From Chloroflexota bacterium (lineage in GTDB: Bacteria; Chloroflexota; Anaerolineae; Aggregatilineales; Phototrophicaceae): a stretch of 64,000 bases of DNA. Below are positions 9,024 through 18,662 of this stretch, piece by piece (position 1 is the stretch's first letter; every line of letters begins with the position of its first letter). The translations under genes and the position numbers were made by a program. Under the pieces are notes generated by a model that saw only the letters and a program-made list of their open reading frames with translations, was not told where the DNA came from and did not search any database. The stretch spans positions 204,090 through 268,089 of the forward strand of contig JAPOXG010000010.1 of assembly GCA_026707225.1 (NCBI GenBank). The letters run 5' to 3'.

Positions 9024-9605
9024 TTAGCGGCTTGCTGGCAACAATTCGTGGTGCTGGCGACAGCGCGCTTCGTAGGACTCTTGCGCGCCGACCAAAATGA
9101 TGGGGTCGTCCAAGGCCGCTGGGCGGCCATTCACCAGGCGCTGCGTGCGGCTGGCTGATTCACCGCAGACCACGCATATCGCCTGCAGCTTTAGCACTTC
9201 CTCGGCAATGCTCAATAGATGCGGCATAGAACCGAACGGTTCGCCGCGAAAGTCGGTATCCAGCCCGGCGATGATCACGCGCAACTCATATTCGTCAGCC
9301 AGACGCTGCACAACGCTGACGATGCCATCATCGAAAAACTGCGCTTCATCAATGGCGACAACTGTCGTATCTCGATTCGCCCGCTTAAGGATGTCGCCAG
9401 AAGCTTTCACTGGAATGGCGTCAACCGACTGGCCCGTATGGCTGGTAATGCGTTGAATGCCGTAACGGTCATCAATTTCCGGCTTGAAGACCTTGACCTT
9501 CTGCCGAGCGATTATTGCGCGGCGAACGCGGCGAATCAGTTCTTCGGTCTTGCCACAAAACATGCTGCCGCAGATGACTTCTATGCGACCGGAAAGATGT
9601 TTCAT
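9024..9605 (-). CDS. tdk: Thymidine kinase
   Basis: A 193-residue type II thymidine kinase that phosphorylates thymidine for nucleotide salvage. A P-loop (GSMFCGKT, residues 13-20), the DEAQFF segment with catalytic base E87, and the zinc-finger cysteines (CVVC plus the C-terminal CRQHH) are all present. It is the last gene of the rplU-rpmA-rpmE-tdk transcription unit, 125 bp after rpmE. A small hairpin (CTGTTC/GAACAG, 9659-9679) lies in that spacer and might set its relative expression. Confidence 0.95.
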   Translation of the reverse strand: MKHLSGRIEVICGSMFCGKTEELIRRVRRAIIARQKVKVFKPEIDDRYGIQRITSHTGQSVDAIPVKASGDILKRANRDTTVVAIDEAQFFDDGIVSVVQRLADEYELRVIIAGLDTDFRGEPFGSMPHLLSIAEEVLKLQAICVVCGESASRTQRLVNGRPAALDDPIILVGAQESYEARCRQHHELLPASR

Positions 9606-9730
9606 TGTCTTGATTCCTCGCGTGGATTCAGAGGAAGACGCTCAACAGCAAGATTATCCTGTTCACGGACCGGGAACAGCAAGCAAGCCAAGAGTCATCT
9701 TGACAATATCCAATGCGATTTGTTTTCCGA

Positions 9731-10189
9731 TCAACTGCTGAGTTCGTAGCCCCGCGCGCGCAGGTTCTTCTTCATGTCGCTTACCACTTTGCGCCCGATT
9801 CCCTGGATCGCCAAAATGCTGTTCTCGTCGTCTTCGTCTCCTAAACGATCGAGCACATCGGAGACTACGGTTATGCCGTTCGATTCGAGGATATTGGTGT
9901 AGCGTGCGCCGATGTCGAGATCGTTAATCGGGAGGTCAAGCGGTGTGCGCTCCGCCGCGGCATTGTCGAGCGCCGTGCGGATCTCGTCGCGCTGCTGCAA
10001 GCGCTTCATGAACTTGTCGACGCGGCCTTCGGTATCGACGATGCGTTGTTCGCCCGTATAGAAGGGGTGACAGTTCGAGCAGATCTCAACCGTCAGCGAC
10101 TCGACGGTCGAGCCGGTCGTCCAGGTGGTGCCGCAGGTCATGCAGCGCACTGGCGTCTCGTGCCAAACGGGGTGGATGCCTTCTCTCAT
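9731..10189 (-). CDS. rpmE: Ribosomal protein L31 fused to an RNA polymerase alpha-CTD-like domain
   Basis: A 152-residue protein. Residues 1-65 are a zinc-type L31: MREGIHP start, cysteines 16, 19, 37 and 40, and the CHPFYTG signature. Residues 86-150 form a helix-hairpin-helix domain that aligns by eye with the alpha-subunit C-terminal domain of RNA polymerase. Positions matching the DNA-contacting residues R265, N268, G296 and K298 of E. coli alpha appear as R96, N99, G132 and K134. Normal L31 is about 65-90 residues, so the tail doubles its size. ATG 10189 has a GGAGG site; the longer open frame upstream overlaps rpmA and is not used. The role of the tail is unknown. Confidence 0.88.
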   Translation of the reverse strand: MREGIHPVWHETPVRCMTCGTTWTTGSTVESLTVEICSNCHPFYTGEQRIVDTEGRVDKFMKRLQQRDEIRTALDNAAAERTPLDLPINDLDIGARYTNILESNGITVVSDVLDRLGDEDDENSILAIQGIGRKVVSDMKKNLRARGYELSS

Positions 10190-10247
10190 GGATTCCTCCG
10201 CGCATTTGCGATTCTTGCGAAATGCGCAAATGACTTGCGCTGCTGGC

Positions 10248-10535
10248 TCAAATGACGGACTGCCCGGTCTTCGAATGCGAATCGTAAACAGAAATCCGTT
10301 TCCGCCCTTTACGTCCGCGAATTTTTTCAAAGGTGACGAAACCGGCCCTGGTGGCGAAGATTGTGTAATCCTTGCCCATGCCAACGCCATCGCCCGGGTG
10401 AAACTTGCTGCCGCGCTGCCGGACGATGATATTGCCCGGGATGACAAATTCGCCGCCGAAGTTCTTGACGCCCAGGCGTTTTGAATTGCTGTCGCGCCCG
10501 TTGCTGGATGAACCGCCGCCCTTTTTGTGCGCCAT
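10248..10535 (-). CDS. rpmA: 50S ribosomal protein L27
   Basis: A 95-residue L27 starting [16 protein letters not shown], with the usual basic core ([18 protein letters not shown]). There is no N-terminal prepeptide of the kind cleaved in Firmicutes. L27 reaches the peptidyl-transferase centre with its N-terminus. It sits between rplU and rpmE, the classical L21-L27 order. Confidence 0.97.
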   Translation of the reverse strand: MAHKKGGGSSSNGRDSNSKRLGVKNFGGEFVIPGNIIVRQRGSKFHPGDGVGMGKDYTIFATRAGFVTFEKIRGRKGRKRISVYDSHSKTGQSVI

Positions 10536-10560
10536 TGCGATTTGCCTCCTTTAGCCGGGA

Positions 10561-10872
10561 TTACAAGGCGATGTCTTCAATGCGGAGCCGCGTGTAATAT
10601 TGGCGGTGGCCCTGTTTGCGGCGATAATTTGTGCGCTGACGGTACTTGTAGACGATGATCTTCTTGCCGCGGAACTGCTCCACCACTGTGGCGGTGACCA
10701 ACGCGCCATCGACTCGTGGCTGCCCGACGCGGGTGTCATCGCCGTCCGCAATCAAGAGAACATCGGAGATTTCTATAGATTCGCCCACTTCTTGCGGCAA
10801 GCGATCCACATCAATCGTCCCGCCGACTTCCGCTCGATACTGCTTGCCGCCACTGCGAATGATTGCGTACAT
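10561..10872 (-). CDS. rplU: 50S ribosomal protein L21
   Basis: A 103-residue L21 beginning [12 protein letters not shown], with the central KxGH motif (RKQGHRQ) near residue 80. The ATG at 10872 is preferred over an in-frame TTG at 10887 because it gives the family N-terminus and has an AGGA site just upstream. It is the first gene of a leftward operon with a strong promoter about 120 bp upstream, leaving a leader long enough for autoregulation. Confidence 0.96.
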   Translation of the reverse strand: MYAIIRSGGKQYRAEVGGTIDVDRLPQEVGESIEISDVLLIADGDDTRVGQPRVDGALVTATVVEQFRGKKIIVYKYRQRTNYRRKQGHRQYYTRLRIEDIAL

Positions 10873-10989
10873 GATGTCCTGTTCCAATCTTCACTTGGCT
10901 TCTCCGCAGCTGAGGCCAGACCACAGGCTCCGCTCACGGGGAAAATTGGTCGCGCTAAATACCCCACTGCCTTCAGTAGGGCGGTGCGC

Positions 10990-11019
10990 ATTGTAAACAA
11001 CTCGTCTGCTGTTCGTCAA
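10990..11019 (-). promoter_or_regulatory. Sigma70-type promoter of the rplU operon
   Basis: On the minus strand TTGACG (11019-11014) is followed after 18 bp by TACAAT (10995-10990), about 118 bp before the rplU start. Confidence 0.72.
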
Positions 11020-11053
11020 GTCTAAGTTCGCGGCGCGAAATGGCGGGCTCAGA

Positions 11054-12118
11054 TCATGTGATGAACATCGCGTCGCCAAAGGAATAGAAACGGTAATTCA
11101 TCTGTTTCGCCGTTTCATAAGTGGCGAGCAAAGTCTCGCGACCGACGAAGGCGCTGAGCATCATCAGCAGCGTCGATCGCGGAAGATGAAAGTTGCTAAT
11201 CATCGCGTCAACGGCGCGCCATTGGTAGCCAGGGTAGATGAACAAACCTGTTTGCGCCTCAAATGCCACCAGCGGCTCGCCTCTATCGGGAGGGGCAACC
11301 GGGCTGGGTTTGGTCGGTTCGCCGCCGGCGGCCAGGATGGCGCTCGTCTCAATCGCGCGCGCGGAAGTGGTGCCGACGGCGACGACCCGGCCGCCCGCTT
11401 GCCGGGCTTCGTTTATAATTTCAGCATTGTGCTGGTCTAGCGATGCGAATTCGCGGTGAATCTTGTGATCGCTCACGCGCTCCACCGACACCGGCTGAAA
11501 GGTGTCGAGTCCGATATGCAAGGTGCAGGTGGCCAGCCTGATGCCTTTCCGCTTCAGCCTGACGAGCAGACTATGCGTGAAATGCAGCCCAGCGGTTGGC
11601 GCCGCCGCCGAACCCTCTATCTCGCTGTAAACGGTCTGATAGCGCTCGCTATCGCCCAGTGGCTTACCGATATAGGGAGGCAGCGGCATTGCTCCTTGCT
11701 CCGCCAAGAACTCGCGCGCCGGTTGGTTGAATTCGATGACTCGCTGGGACCTTTCCAGCGTTTTGATGACCGTGCCAAACACGCCGCCTGGAAGCTGCAA
11801 GCACGTACCTGTTCCTATATTTCTACCGCCCACCAGCGCCAGCCAGCGTCGATCGATCAGTGGCTTCAACAGCAAGATTTCCGCCTTGCCGCCGCTAATT
11901 GCCTTGATGGCGTTCAGGCGGGCCGGAATCACGCGTGAATTGTTGAGAACGAGGACATCGTCGCCGCCCAGCATGTCGACGATGTCGCCGAATATGTGGT
12001 GCGAAAGCGCGCCCGATCTGCGGTCCAGTCGCAGCAATTTTGCGGAATCTCTAGGCTCGGCGGGCGTCTGCGCAATGTAGCTTGCGGGCAAGTCGTAATC
12101 GAAGTCGGCGACGTTCAT
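11054..12118 (-). CDS. queA: S-adenosylmethionine:tRNA ribosyltransferase-isomerase
   Basis: A 354-residue enzyme that transfers the ribosyl group of SAM to 7-aminomethyl-7-deazaguanine in tRNA, giving epoxyqueuosine. Diagnostic stretches are the DYDLPxxxIAQ N-terminus, [11 protein letters not shown] near residue 60, and the C-terminal [16 protein letters not shown]. Its ATG overlaps the ruvB stop (ATGA at 12118-12115), so translation is coupled. No other queuosine gene is in the window. Confidence 0.96.
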   Translation of the reverse strand: MNVADFDYDLPASYIAQTPAEPRDSAKLLRLDRRSGALSHHIFGDIVDMLGGDDVLVLNNSRVIPARLNAIKAISGGKAEILLLKPLIDRRWLALVGGRNIGTGTCLQLPGGVFGTVIKTLERSQRVIEFNQPAREFLAEQGAMPLPPYIGKPLGDSERYQTVYSEIEGSAAAPTAGLHFTHSLLVRLKRKGIRLATCTLHIGLDTFQPVSVERVSDHKIHREFASLDQHNAEIINEARQAGGRVVAVGTTSARAIETSAILAAGGEPTKPSPVAPPDRGEPLVAFEAQTGLFIYPGYQWRAVDAMISNFHLPRSTLLMMLSAFVGRETLLATYETAKQMNYRFYSFGDAMFIT

Positions 12119-13146
12119 AGCAGGCGCTGCTGAGCATCGTCTCTGTCCTCGGGGTAGGCGATGCCGAGGTGACGATAGGCGTGTTCCGTGCAGGTGCGTC
12201 CGCGCGGCGTGCGATCAATGAAGCCAAGCTGAATCAAATAAGGCTCGTAGACGTCCATGATGGTGGCTCTGTCTTCGCTGATGGCGGCGCCTATGGTATC
12301 CAGCCCGACGGGTCCGCCGCCGAACTTCTCGATGATGGTCGACAGGATCCGCCGGTCCACATCATCCAAGCCCAGATGATCAATCTCCATCAAATCCAGC
12401 GCTTCTTGCGTGACCGCCATGGTAATGACGCCATCCGCCCGCGCCTCGGCGTAATCCCGCACGCGCCGCAAGAGGCGCAAGCCGACGCGTGGCGTTCCGC
12501 GAGCGCGTTGCGCGATCTCGACCGCGGCCTCGCCGTCGATCTCGACATTGAGCATGCGCGCAGCGCGCAGGACGATGCTTTCAATCGCGGCCGGCTCATA
12601 AAAGTCGAGCCGGAAGCGGGCGCCGAAGCGATCGCGCAAGGGCGACGCCAGAAGCGCCAGCCGCGTCGTGGCGCCAATAACCGTAAAGCGCGGCAGGTTC
12701 AAGCGCAAGGTCTTCGCCGCTGGTCCTTTGCCGATAACAATATCGAGCACAAAGTCTTCCATCGCCGGGTAGAGGATTTCTTCGACCGCTTTTCCCAGGC
12801 GATGCACCTCATCGATGAAGAGAATGTCGCCTTGCTTGAGGTGGGTCAGAATAGCGGCCAGATCGCCTGGACGTTCAATCGCGGGGCCGGCGGTGACCCG
12901 TATGTTGGTTCCGACTTCATTGGCGATGACATAAGCGAGCGACGTCTTGCCCAAGCCCGGCGGACCATAAAACAGGACGTGATCGATCGCTTCTTCGCGC
13001 GCGGCGGCCGCGTCGATGATAATGCTCAGGTTCTCGCGCACGCGGTCTTGACCGACGATGTCTACCAGGCGCTGTGGACGCAGGGCGATATTATCTCGTT
13101 CAGATTGCTTCGGTCGCCCGCTGACGACGCGCCCATCCTCAGACAT
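12115..13146 (-). CDS. ruvB: Holliday junction branch-migration helicase RuvB
   Basis: A 343-residue AAA+ motor that drives RuvA-bound Holliday junctions during recombination repair. It has Walker [10 protein letters not shown], Walker B DEVHR, sensor 1 GATTR, arginine finger region, and a C-terminal winged helix ending with [17 protein letters not shown]. The frame is open to 13209, but a divergent promoter occupies 13182-13209, so ATG 13146 ([10 protein letters not shown]) is chosen. It is paired with queA rather than ruvA or ruvC. Confidence 0.96.
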   Translation of the reverse strand: MSEDGRVVSGRPKQSERDNIALRPQRLVDIVGQDRVRENLSIIIDAAAAREEAIDHVLFYGPPGLGKTSLAYVIANEVGTNIRVTAGPAIERPGDLAAILTHLKQGDILFIDEVHRLGKAVEEILYPAMEDFVLDIVIGKGPAAKTLRLNLPRFTVIGATTRLALLASPLRDRFGARFRLDFYEPAAIESIVLRAARMLNVEIDGEAAVEIAQRARGTPRVGLRLLRRVRDYAEARADGVITMAVTQEALDLMEIDHLGLDDVDRRILSTIIEKFGGGPVGLDTIGAAISEDRATIMDVYEPYLIQLGFIDRTPRGRTCTEHAYRHLGIAYPEDRDDAQQRLL

Positions 13147-13181
13147 CGATTGCGCAGTCGGTTTCCCTACGATTTCATGCC

Positions 13182-13209
13182 AGTATAGACGAGTGGTTTG
13201 CGGATTCAA
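13182..13209 (-). promoter_or_regulatory. Promoter for ruvB-queA
   Basis: Minus strand TTGAAT (13209-13204), 16-bp spacer, TATACT (13187-13182). It lies about 36 bp before the chosen ruvB start and overlaps the rightward upp promoter. Confidence 0.55.
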
Positions 13210-13226
13210 TGCTCGCTTTATAGAAT
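13198..13226 (+). promoter_or_regulatory. Promoter for upp
   Basis: Plus strand TTGCGG (13198-13203), 17-bp spacer, TAGAAT (13221-13226), about 49 bp before the upp ATG. The two divergent promoters share bases, so they may interfere with each other. Confidence 0.55.
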
Positions 13227-13274
13227 GGGAGTCGGCACGTCGCGCTCAGAACGCGCCGACAAGAAAGGACGCTT

Positions 13275-13895
13275 ATGCAGCTGCAGGTTTCGACGCATCC
13301 GCTGGCCAAACACAAACTGACTGTGCTGCGAGATACCAGCACCGATCATCGCAAATTCCGTGAGCTGGTGCGGGAGTTGGCGCTGCTGCTCTGTTATGAG
13401 GCGACGCAGGATCTACAATTGGAACGCACAGCAGTCACGACGCCTATGGGCGAAGCGGCCGGCTGGGTGGCACGTGAAGTCATCGGATTGGTGCCGATCA
13501 TGCGCGCCGGTCTGGGACTGGTTGATGGCATCCAGGAACTGCTGCCAACGGTGCAAGTCTGGCATATAGGGCTTTATCGCGATGAAGAGACTCTGCGTCC
13601 GGTGGAGTATTACAACAAGCTGCCGGCGGCGCCGACTGTGCAAGTATGCCTGGTGCTGGACCCCATGCTGGCGACCGGCGGCTCCGCCATTGCCACCGTC
13701 AATATCTTGAAGCGTTGGGGCGCGCGGCGCATCAAATACCTCGGCATCCTGGCGGCGCCCGAAGGCGTCGATGCGCTCTCCGCCGCCCATCCCGATGTGC
13801 CGATACACGTCGCCGAGCTGGATGAACGGCTCAACGATATCGGCTTTATCGTGCCTGGCCTGGGTGATGCCGGCGACCGGATGTTTGGAACCTGA
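13275..13895 (+). CDS. upp: Uracil phosphoribosyltransferase
   Basis: A 206-residue salvage enzyme making UMP from uracil and PRPP. The PRPP-binding loop [13 protein letters not shown] (about residues 128-140) and the C-terminal uracil-binding segment [16 protein letters not shown] are intact. An AAAGGA site precedes ATG 13275. Its stop overlaps the start of the next gene by one base (TGATG), so the transferase downstream is translationally coupled. Confidence 0.96.
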   Translation: MQLQVSTHPLAKHKLTVLRDTSTDHRKFRELVRELALLLCYEATQDLQLERTAVTTPMGEAAGWVAREVIGLVPIMRAGLGLVDGIQELLPTVQVWHIGLYRDEETLRPVEYYNKLPAAPTVQVCLVLDPMLATGGSAIATVNILKRWGARRIKYLGILAAPEGVDALSAAHPDVPIHVAELDERLNDIGFIVPGLGDAGDRMFGT

Positions 13896-14980
13896 TGCTG
13901 CGACTGTACGCATTCATCATTGTGTTTAACACGGCGCTGGCGTCGGCTCTGTTAATCGTGCCGCTGGCGCGATATTTCAGCATGCGCTTTGGCGTCACCT
14001 CTGTGCCTGGCGGTCGCCGCCAGGAACGGGTCGCGATGCCAAAACTGGGCGGGATGGTCATCTTCGTCGGCTTCACCGTTGCCGTCGTTCTGGCGCAGTT
14101 CGTCCCGATTGAACGCAGCGATCCCTATGAGATATTCCGGCTCGTCGGGCTTGTCCTGGGCAGCGCAGTGATATTCGCTCTTGGCCTCGCTGACGACTTT
14201 TATGGCTTGAACTGGTTTCAGATATTTCTGGGCCAGATCGTCACATCGGCGATCGCGATCATCTTTCAGATCTTTATCGCTTTCTTTAACAATCCTTTCA
14301 CTGGCGCCCAAACGGCGGAATGGTCGCCGATCGTCACAGTCGCGCTGACCATGTTTTGGCTGGTGCTGATGATGAATACCGTCAATCTCCTAGATGGGTC
14401 GGATGGGTTGGCCGGGGGCATCGCCTTGATTGCCGCGCTTGTACTTTTCCTCAACAGCGCTGTCCGCCTGTCGCCACCGCAAACGAGCATTAGTCTCTTG
14501 CCGCTGGCCTTGGCCGGCGCTCTGCTGGGCTTTCTGATCCATAACTTTTATCCCGCTCGCCTCTATATGGGCGGCAGCGCCTGGTTTCTTGGCTACGTGC
14601 TGGGCACCTTGAGCATCATCGGCGGCGCAAAAATGGCGACGATACTGCTCGTCATGGGTTTGCCCCTGATGGATTTGGGCTGGCAGATCGTCAACCGCGT
14701 CCGTCATGGCAATAATCCCTTTCGAGGGGACCGCGGGCATCTGCATTTCCGCCTGTTGGACAATGGCATCTTCAGCCCGCGGCAGATGGCTCTCGTCTAT
14801 TATTCGATTTGCGCCTTCTTCGGTTTCCTGACCCTGGTGACCACCAGTCAGATGTTTAAGTTCATCGCCTTTGCCTTCATGCTTATTTGCATTGCGATCG
14901 GTTTTGTCGCGGTGGGGCGGATTTCGGCGCTTCAAGACGATGGCGCCGCAGCGACCTCGTCGTCTTCGTCATCAGGGTAG
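13895..14980 (+). CDS. WecA/TagO-type undecaprenyl-phosphate sugar-1-phosphate transferase
   Basis: A 361-residue protein with about ten membrane helices, from the family that attaches a HexNAc-1-phosphate to undecaprenyl phosphate as the first step of surface polymer synthesis. Visible signatures are the PKLGGMVIF loop, the Asp pair in GLADDFYG, NTVNLLDGSDGLAGG, and a C-terminal DRGHLHFRLL in which the usual second His of the HxHH loop is Phe. MraY is a less likely assignment because the HLH loop and the context fit WecA/TagO better. The last 49 bases overlap the convergent gene at 14932. Confidence 0.85.
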   Translation: MLRLYAFIIVFNTALASALLIVPLARYFSMRFGVTSVPGGRRQERVAMPKLGGMVIFVGFTVAVVLAQFVPIERSDPYEIFRLVGLVLGSAVIFALGLADDFYGLNWFQIFLGQIVTSAIAIIFQIFIAFFNNPFTGAQTAEWSPIVTVALTMFWLVLMMNTVNLLDGSDGLAGGIALIAALVLFLNSAVRLSPPQTSISLLPLALAGALLGFLIHNFYPARLYMGGSAWFLGYVLGTLSIIGGAKMATILLVMGLPLMDLGWQIVNRVRHGNNPFRGDRGHLHFRLLDNGIFSPRQMALVYYSICAFFGFLTLVTTSQMFKFIAFAFMLICIAIGFVAVGRISALQDDGAAATSSSSSSG

Positions 14981-16470
14981 GCGTCTCCTTCGTCCAATAG
15001 CTCGTATGTAAACTCGCTGTCACTTGGCCGCGGCGGCTTATTTGGAGAGCGCCTGGACGGTTTCGGCGCTGGCTTCGTCTTCGCGACGAAACCCCGACGT
15101 TGCGTGGCAGCAGCTGATTCCTCTTCATCATTAATCATTTTGGCCGGTGGAACATCGGGCGATGCGTCGCTGGTCTCAGATTCACTCTCTGTGCGAGACT
15201 TCATGGCGAAGGGCCTCGGGAAATAATTATCGCTGGCGGATTCTCCGCCGTCATCTACGATAGCAGCGTCATCATCCTCGCTTGACCCGGCATTAGCAAA
15301 AGGACGGCTGAAAGGCGCATTCTCGCCGTCAGCTGCCTCTTGCGTTTCGCCAATTGAATTTGCCTGCTGGCGAGCCTCATTCGGCTGCGACGATCGATTG
15401 ACTGGAGCGGGAGAGACGCTGTCGATTGCCGCAGACGCCCGCCGCGCCGGTGACGGCCGCTCAAGCTGCGCTGTTGCTCGAGAGGGCAAGCTTGTCGGCT
15501 TCGACCATGAGTCGTCGCGATGCATCCGGTCTGATTGCGTCTCAGTTAAGTTTACGACAGCGACAGCGCTCCGGCTCACCGGTTCTCGCCCTGGCGGTCC
15601 TGGAATCGGCAGTTTCAGATCGTATGCAGATCGAATCACCACGTTTGACGCTTTGCCCTGCTGCTCCTGTCGAGATGCCCGTCGCTCGCGCCCTTGCATC
15701 GCCTTTCGCTCTTGCGCTTCCCGTCGCGACATCGCAATCATCTTGCCGGCAGTGAAGGTAGCGCTCTTGCCTGTGACCCGCTCGATCAACGTCTCAATGG
15801 CGCCCAATACAAGCGCCGCGGCGGCATTAATGAGCATCATCTGCAGCATGACCAGCGCCAAACTGCCGGCAAGGCTCTCGATTCCTTGAGTGATTGACGC
15901 TTCTAAGCCGCCGCCGATCACCCAGGCGACTATCATCAGCGCGCCTGTCGTGGCGGCAAGGGCGGTTTTTTGGACCGCGCTCAGCTTCCACTGCAGCGCG
16001 GGGAACATGGTGTTGGCAACTGTGAAGGCCAGATAGAACCAGAGCCAGAAGTCTGCGGTCCTGGTCACGCGGGACAGAGCGAGCGCCAGATCGTCAATGC
16101 TGCCGGAAGCGGCGATGGCGGCGGCATCTTGCCAACTGAATATCCGCGCGGCGATCATCCACAAGCAGACCAAGCCCGCCAAAATCGGCGCCAACTTGGC
16201 TAACGAATAACGGATGGCGCCCGATTGCGGGGAAATGCGAATGAAATTCAGTTGGAGCTCGCCGATTTCTTGTTCCGCTGGAAAGGCAATGGCGCGCTCC
16301 GCCCGTACGTTTAGGATGCCCGCGGCCAGCCAAAGCGACAATTCGTGCAGAAGAATGCCGGGCAGGAACAGGATGTAATAGAGAATCGTGGTCGTTTGAA
16401 AATTGTTGGTGAGCAGCCAGCCGACCTTGAATACGTGCTGATGCAGCCAGCGTTCAGTTTGGCGAAACAA
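14932..16470 (-). CDS. Membrane protein with degenerate M50-like motif and long acidic disordered tail
   Basis: About 512 residues. The N-terminal half has five or six hydrophobic segments. It includes GILLHELSLWLAAG, which looks like the HExxH helix of membrane metallopeptidases but has Leu46 where the second His would be. Residues 250-512 are low-complexity, rich in Ser, Arg, Asp, Glu and Pro, probably disordered and cytoplasmic. The listed start is TTG 16470. A CTG at 16524 would add a first hydrophobic helix, has an AAGGA site, and overlaps the tpiA stop, so it may be the true start. It is the last gene of the gap-pgk-tpiA unit. Confidence 0.65.
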   Translation of the reverse strand: MFRQTERWLHQHVFKVGWLLTNNFQTTTILYYILFLPGILLHELSLWLAAGILNVRAERAIAFPAEQEIGELQLNFIRISPQSGAIRYSLAKLAPILAGLVCLWMIAARIFSWQDAAAIAASGSIDDLALALSRVTRTADFWLWFYLAFTVANTMFPALQWKLSAVQKTALAATTGALMIVAWVIGGGLEASITQGIESLAGSLALVMLQMMLINAAAALVLGAIETLIERVTGKSATFTAGKMIAMSRREAQERKAMQGRERRASRQEQQGKASNVVIRSAYDLKLPIPGPPGREPVSRSAVAVVNLTETQSDRMHRDDSWSKPTSLPSRATAQLERPSPARRASAAIDSVSPAPVNRSSQPNEARQQANSIGETQEAADGENAPFSRPFANAGSSEDDDAAIVDDGGESASDNYFPRPFAMKSRTESESETSDASPDVPPAKMINDEEESAAATQRRGFVAKTKPAPKPSRRSPNKPPRPSDSEFTYELLDEGDAYPDDEDDEVAAAPSS

Positions 16471-16525
16471 GACGAGCAGAAAGCCAAGGATGCAGACCAG
16501 GGCTAGGAAATCCAGCGCTTGCAGA

Positions 16526-17299
16526 TTAGCTTCCTTTCACGCGCGCGGCGATTTCGACCAAGGCGGCGAAGTCGTCAGCATCGAGAGAAGCGCCGCCAAC
16601 CAAAGCGCCATCGATATTCGGCTGTGACATGAATTCTTCCATGTTGCCCGGCTTCACGCTGCCGCCGTATTGAATGCGCACGGTCTCGGCCGCGCCGTCC
16701 CCGTGGAGCTCGGCAATAGTATCCCGCAAGGCAGTTCGAATGATCTCGTCCGCCAATTCGCCGCTGGCGCTCTTGCCGCTTCCGATCGCCCAAATCGGCT
16801 CGTAAGCGATGACGATGCGAGCCAGGTCCCCAGTCGTGATACCGTCCAGCGCGGCAATCACTTGAGAGCGGACGAAGGGCACAGTTTCGCCGGCTTCATA
16901 CTGCGCCAGGCTCTCGCCGACGGCAATGATTGGCTGCAAGTCCGCCGCCAGGATTGCCTTCGCTTTGCGATTTACGCTTTCGTCGGACTCAGCGAGATAA
17001 GCGCGGCGCTCCGAGTGGCCGATGATGACGTATTCAACGTATGGTTGCAGCATGTCCGCGGATACTTGCGATGTGTAGGCGCCCTCGGCCTGCCAATGGG
17101 CGTCTTGCGCCGCGACCTTGACCGGCGAGTCTTGTAGCGCAGAGGCGACTGCTGTCATGGCCAGGAAGGTCGGCGCGACAACCCGCTCGACTTCGCCATA
17201 AGCCGCAAGCTTCGGCGCCAATTGGCGGACGAAGGCGACCGACTCCGCCGGCGATTTGTTCATCTTCCAGTTGCCCGCGATGATCGGCATTCTCGCCAT
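16526..17299 (-). CDS. tpiA: Triosephosphate isomerase
   Basis: A 257-residue TIM barrel interconverting dihydroxyacetone phosphate and glyceraldehyde 3-phosphate. Catalytic residues are present: Lys in GNWKMN, His in GHSERR, and Glu in AYEPIWAIGSG. Two adjacent ATGs follow a GAGGAG site; the second (17299) has the better spacing. It is third in the gap-pgk-tpiA glycolytic operon. Confidence 0.96.
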   Translation of the reverse strand: MARMPIIAGNWKMNKSPAESVAFVRQLAPKLAAYGEVERVVAPTFLAMTAVASALQDSPVKVAAQDAHWQAEGAYTSQVSADMLQPYVEYVIIGHSERRAYLAESDESVNRKAKAILAADLQPIIAVGESLAQYEAGETVPFVRSQVIAALDGITTGDLARIVIAYEPIWAIGSGKSASGELADEIIRTALRDTIAELHGDGAAETVRIQYGGSVKPGNMEEFMSQPNIDGALVGGASLDADDFAALVEIAARVKGS

Positions 17300-17404
17300 C
17301 ATTTGCTCCTCAAGAGAAGTGAATTCTCTCACCTATTTTTACAATGGGAGTGGATGCAGCGCCAACGGAATGCGCATGTTTGGGCTGCGGAAGGTCATGC
17401 AGCG

Positions 17405-18592
17405 CTAGCGGTCCGAAAGCGATTCGATGCCTGGCAAGGCCTTGCCTTCGAGCAATTCCAGGCTGGCGCCGCCCCCGGTCGATATGTGCGAGATCTGCGC
17501 CGCCAAACCGGCTTGCTCAATTGCCGCTGCCGAGTCGCCGCCGCCGATGATCGTCGTCGCGCCTTTGGAGGTCGCGTCCGCCAGCGCCCGCGCCACCGCG
17601 ACCGTGCCCGCGGCGAAAGCAGGCAGCTCGAAGACGCCCATCGGTCCATTCCAGACAACGGTCTTCGCCCCCACCAGCGCGTCCGCGAAGGCGGCAACCG
17701 CTGCCGGCCCGATGTCCAAAGATTGCCAGCCCGGCGGCACATCGTCACTCGCCGAAATCTGCCGTTTAGCCGCATCGTCTTTGAATGCGTCCGCAATGAC
17801 TTGGTCCACCGGCAATACGAGCTTGGCGCCGGCTCCAGCAAGTATGCTCCGCGCCAATTCCAGCGCATCGGTTTCCACCAGCGAATCGGCCATGTCGCGT
17901 CCTTGCGCGGCGAAAAATGTATTCGCCATCCCGCCCCCAACCAAGAGCTTGTCAACCTTGCCCAAGAGCGCATCAATCACATCGATCTTGCCAGAGACTT
18001 TCGCCCCGCCCAGAATCGCGATGAAGGGTCGCCCCGGGTCGTCCAGCGCTGTCGCCAAATAGTTGATTTCTTTCTCCAGCAGCAGTCCGGCGACTGCGGT
18101 CAGGCGCCCCGAGACGCCGACGTTTGACGCATGCGCGCGATGCGCCGTGCCAAAGGCGTCATTGACGAAGACATCACCGTGGGCTGCAAGCGCCGCCGCG
18201 AATCGCGGATCATTTTTAGTTTCTCCCGCATGAAAGCGCGTATTCTCCAACAAGATCAGTCCGCCAGTCGGCAGGTCATTGATGGCGTCCTCGGCTTGAG
18301 GACCAATGCAATCCGCGGCGAAAGCGACTTCACGTCCAAGCAATTGAGCCAGGGCAGGCGCGACTGGCGCCAGAGACAAGTCCGCCACGCGCTCGCCTTT
18401 GGGTCGTCCCAGGTGCGACATTAGAATCACAGCTTGCGGCTTGCAATCCAAAATGTACCGCAGCGTCGGCAGCGCGGCGCGGATGCGCGTCGTATCCGTG
18501 ATCGTTTGGCCGTCAAGCGGCACGTTGAAGTCGACGCGCACAAGCGCGCGTTTGCCGCACAGCTCAATGTCACGAAGCGTCATCTTGCTCAT
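17405..18592 (-). CDS. pgk: Phosphoglycerate kinase
   Basis: A 395-residue two-domain kinase making ATP and 3-phosphoglycerate from 1,3-bisphosphoglycerate. Signatures are RVDFNVPL near the N-terminus, SHLGRPKG, the GGAKVSGKI hinge, and the C-terminal GGGDSAAA nucleotide loop. The ATG at 18592 follows a GGGAG site. A hairpin lies in the short spacer after gap and could lower pgk expression relative to gap. Confidence 0.97.
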   Translation of the reverse strand: MSKMTLRDIELCGKRALVRVDFNVPLDGQTITDTTRIRAALPTLRYILDCKPQAVILMSHLGRPKGERVADLSLAPVAPALAQLLGREVAFAADCIGPQAEDAINDLPTGGLILLENTRFHAGETKNDPRFAAALAAHGDVFVNDAFGTAHRAHASNVGVSGRLTAVAGLLLEKEINYLATALDDPGRPFIAILGGAKVSGKIDVIDALLGKVDKLLVGGGMANTFFAAQGRDMADSLVETDALELARSILAGAGAKLVLPVDQVIADAFKDDAAKRQISASDDVPPGWQSLDIGPAAVAAFADALVGAKTVVWNGPMGVFELPAFAAGTVAVARALADATSKGATTIIGGGDSAAAIEQAGLAAQISHISTGGGASLELLEGKALPGIESLSDR

Positions 18593-18617
18593 TTCGCTAC
18601 GCTCCCGTCAAGGCGAA

Positions 18618-18643
18618 AAGGGCGAGGATCGTCTCTCGCCCTT
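18618..18643 (-). terminator. Hairpin between gap and pgk, weak terminator or processing site
   Basis: AAGGGCGAG / CTCGCCCTT (18618-18626 with 18635-18643) forms a 9-bp stem with an 8-base loop, followed on the minus strand by only TTTT at most. It sits between two genes of the same operon, so partial termination or mRNA stabilisation is more likely than full stop. Confidence 0.55.
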
Positions 18644-18662
18644 GCATTAATTCAGCCCTTGG

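Noticed and set aside
9006..9042. A hairpin (GTTGC-GCAAGC / GCTTGC-GCAAC) between sucD and tdk
   Set aside because: It overlaps the tdk stop and has no U tract on either side, so it was not called a terminator.
12169..13188. A 339-codon open frame on the plus strand across ruvB
   Set aside because: It is antisense to a clear ruvB, has no family pattern and its composition is the mirror of a GC-rich gene.
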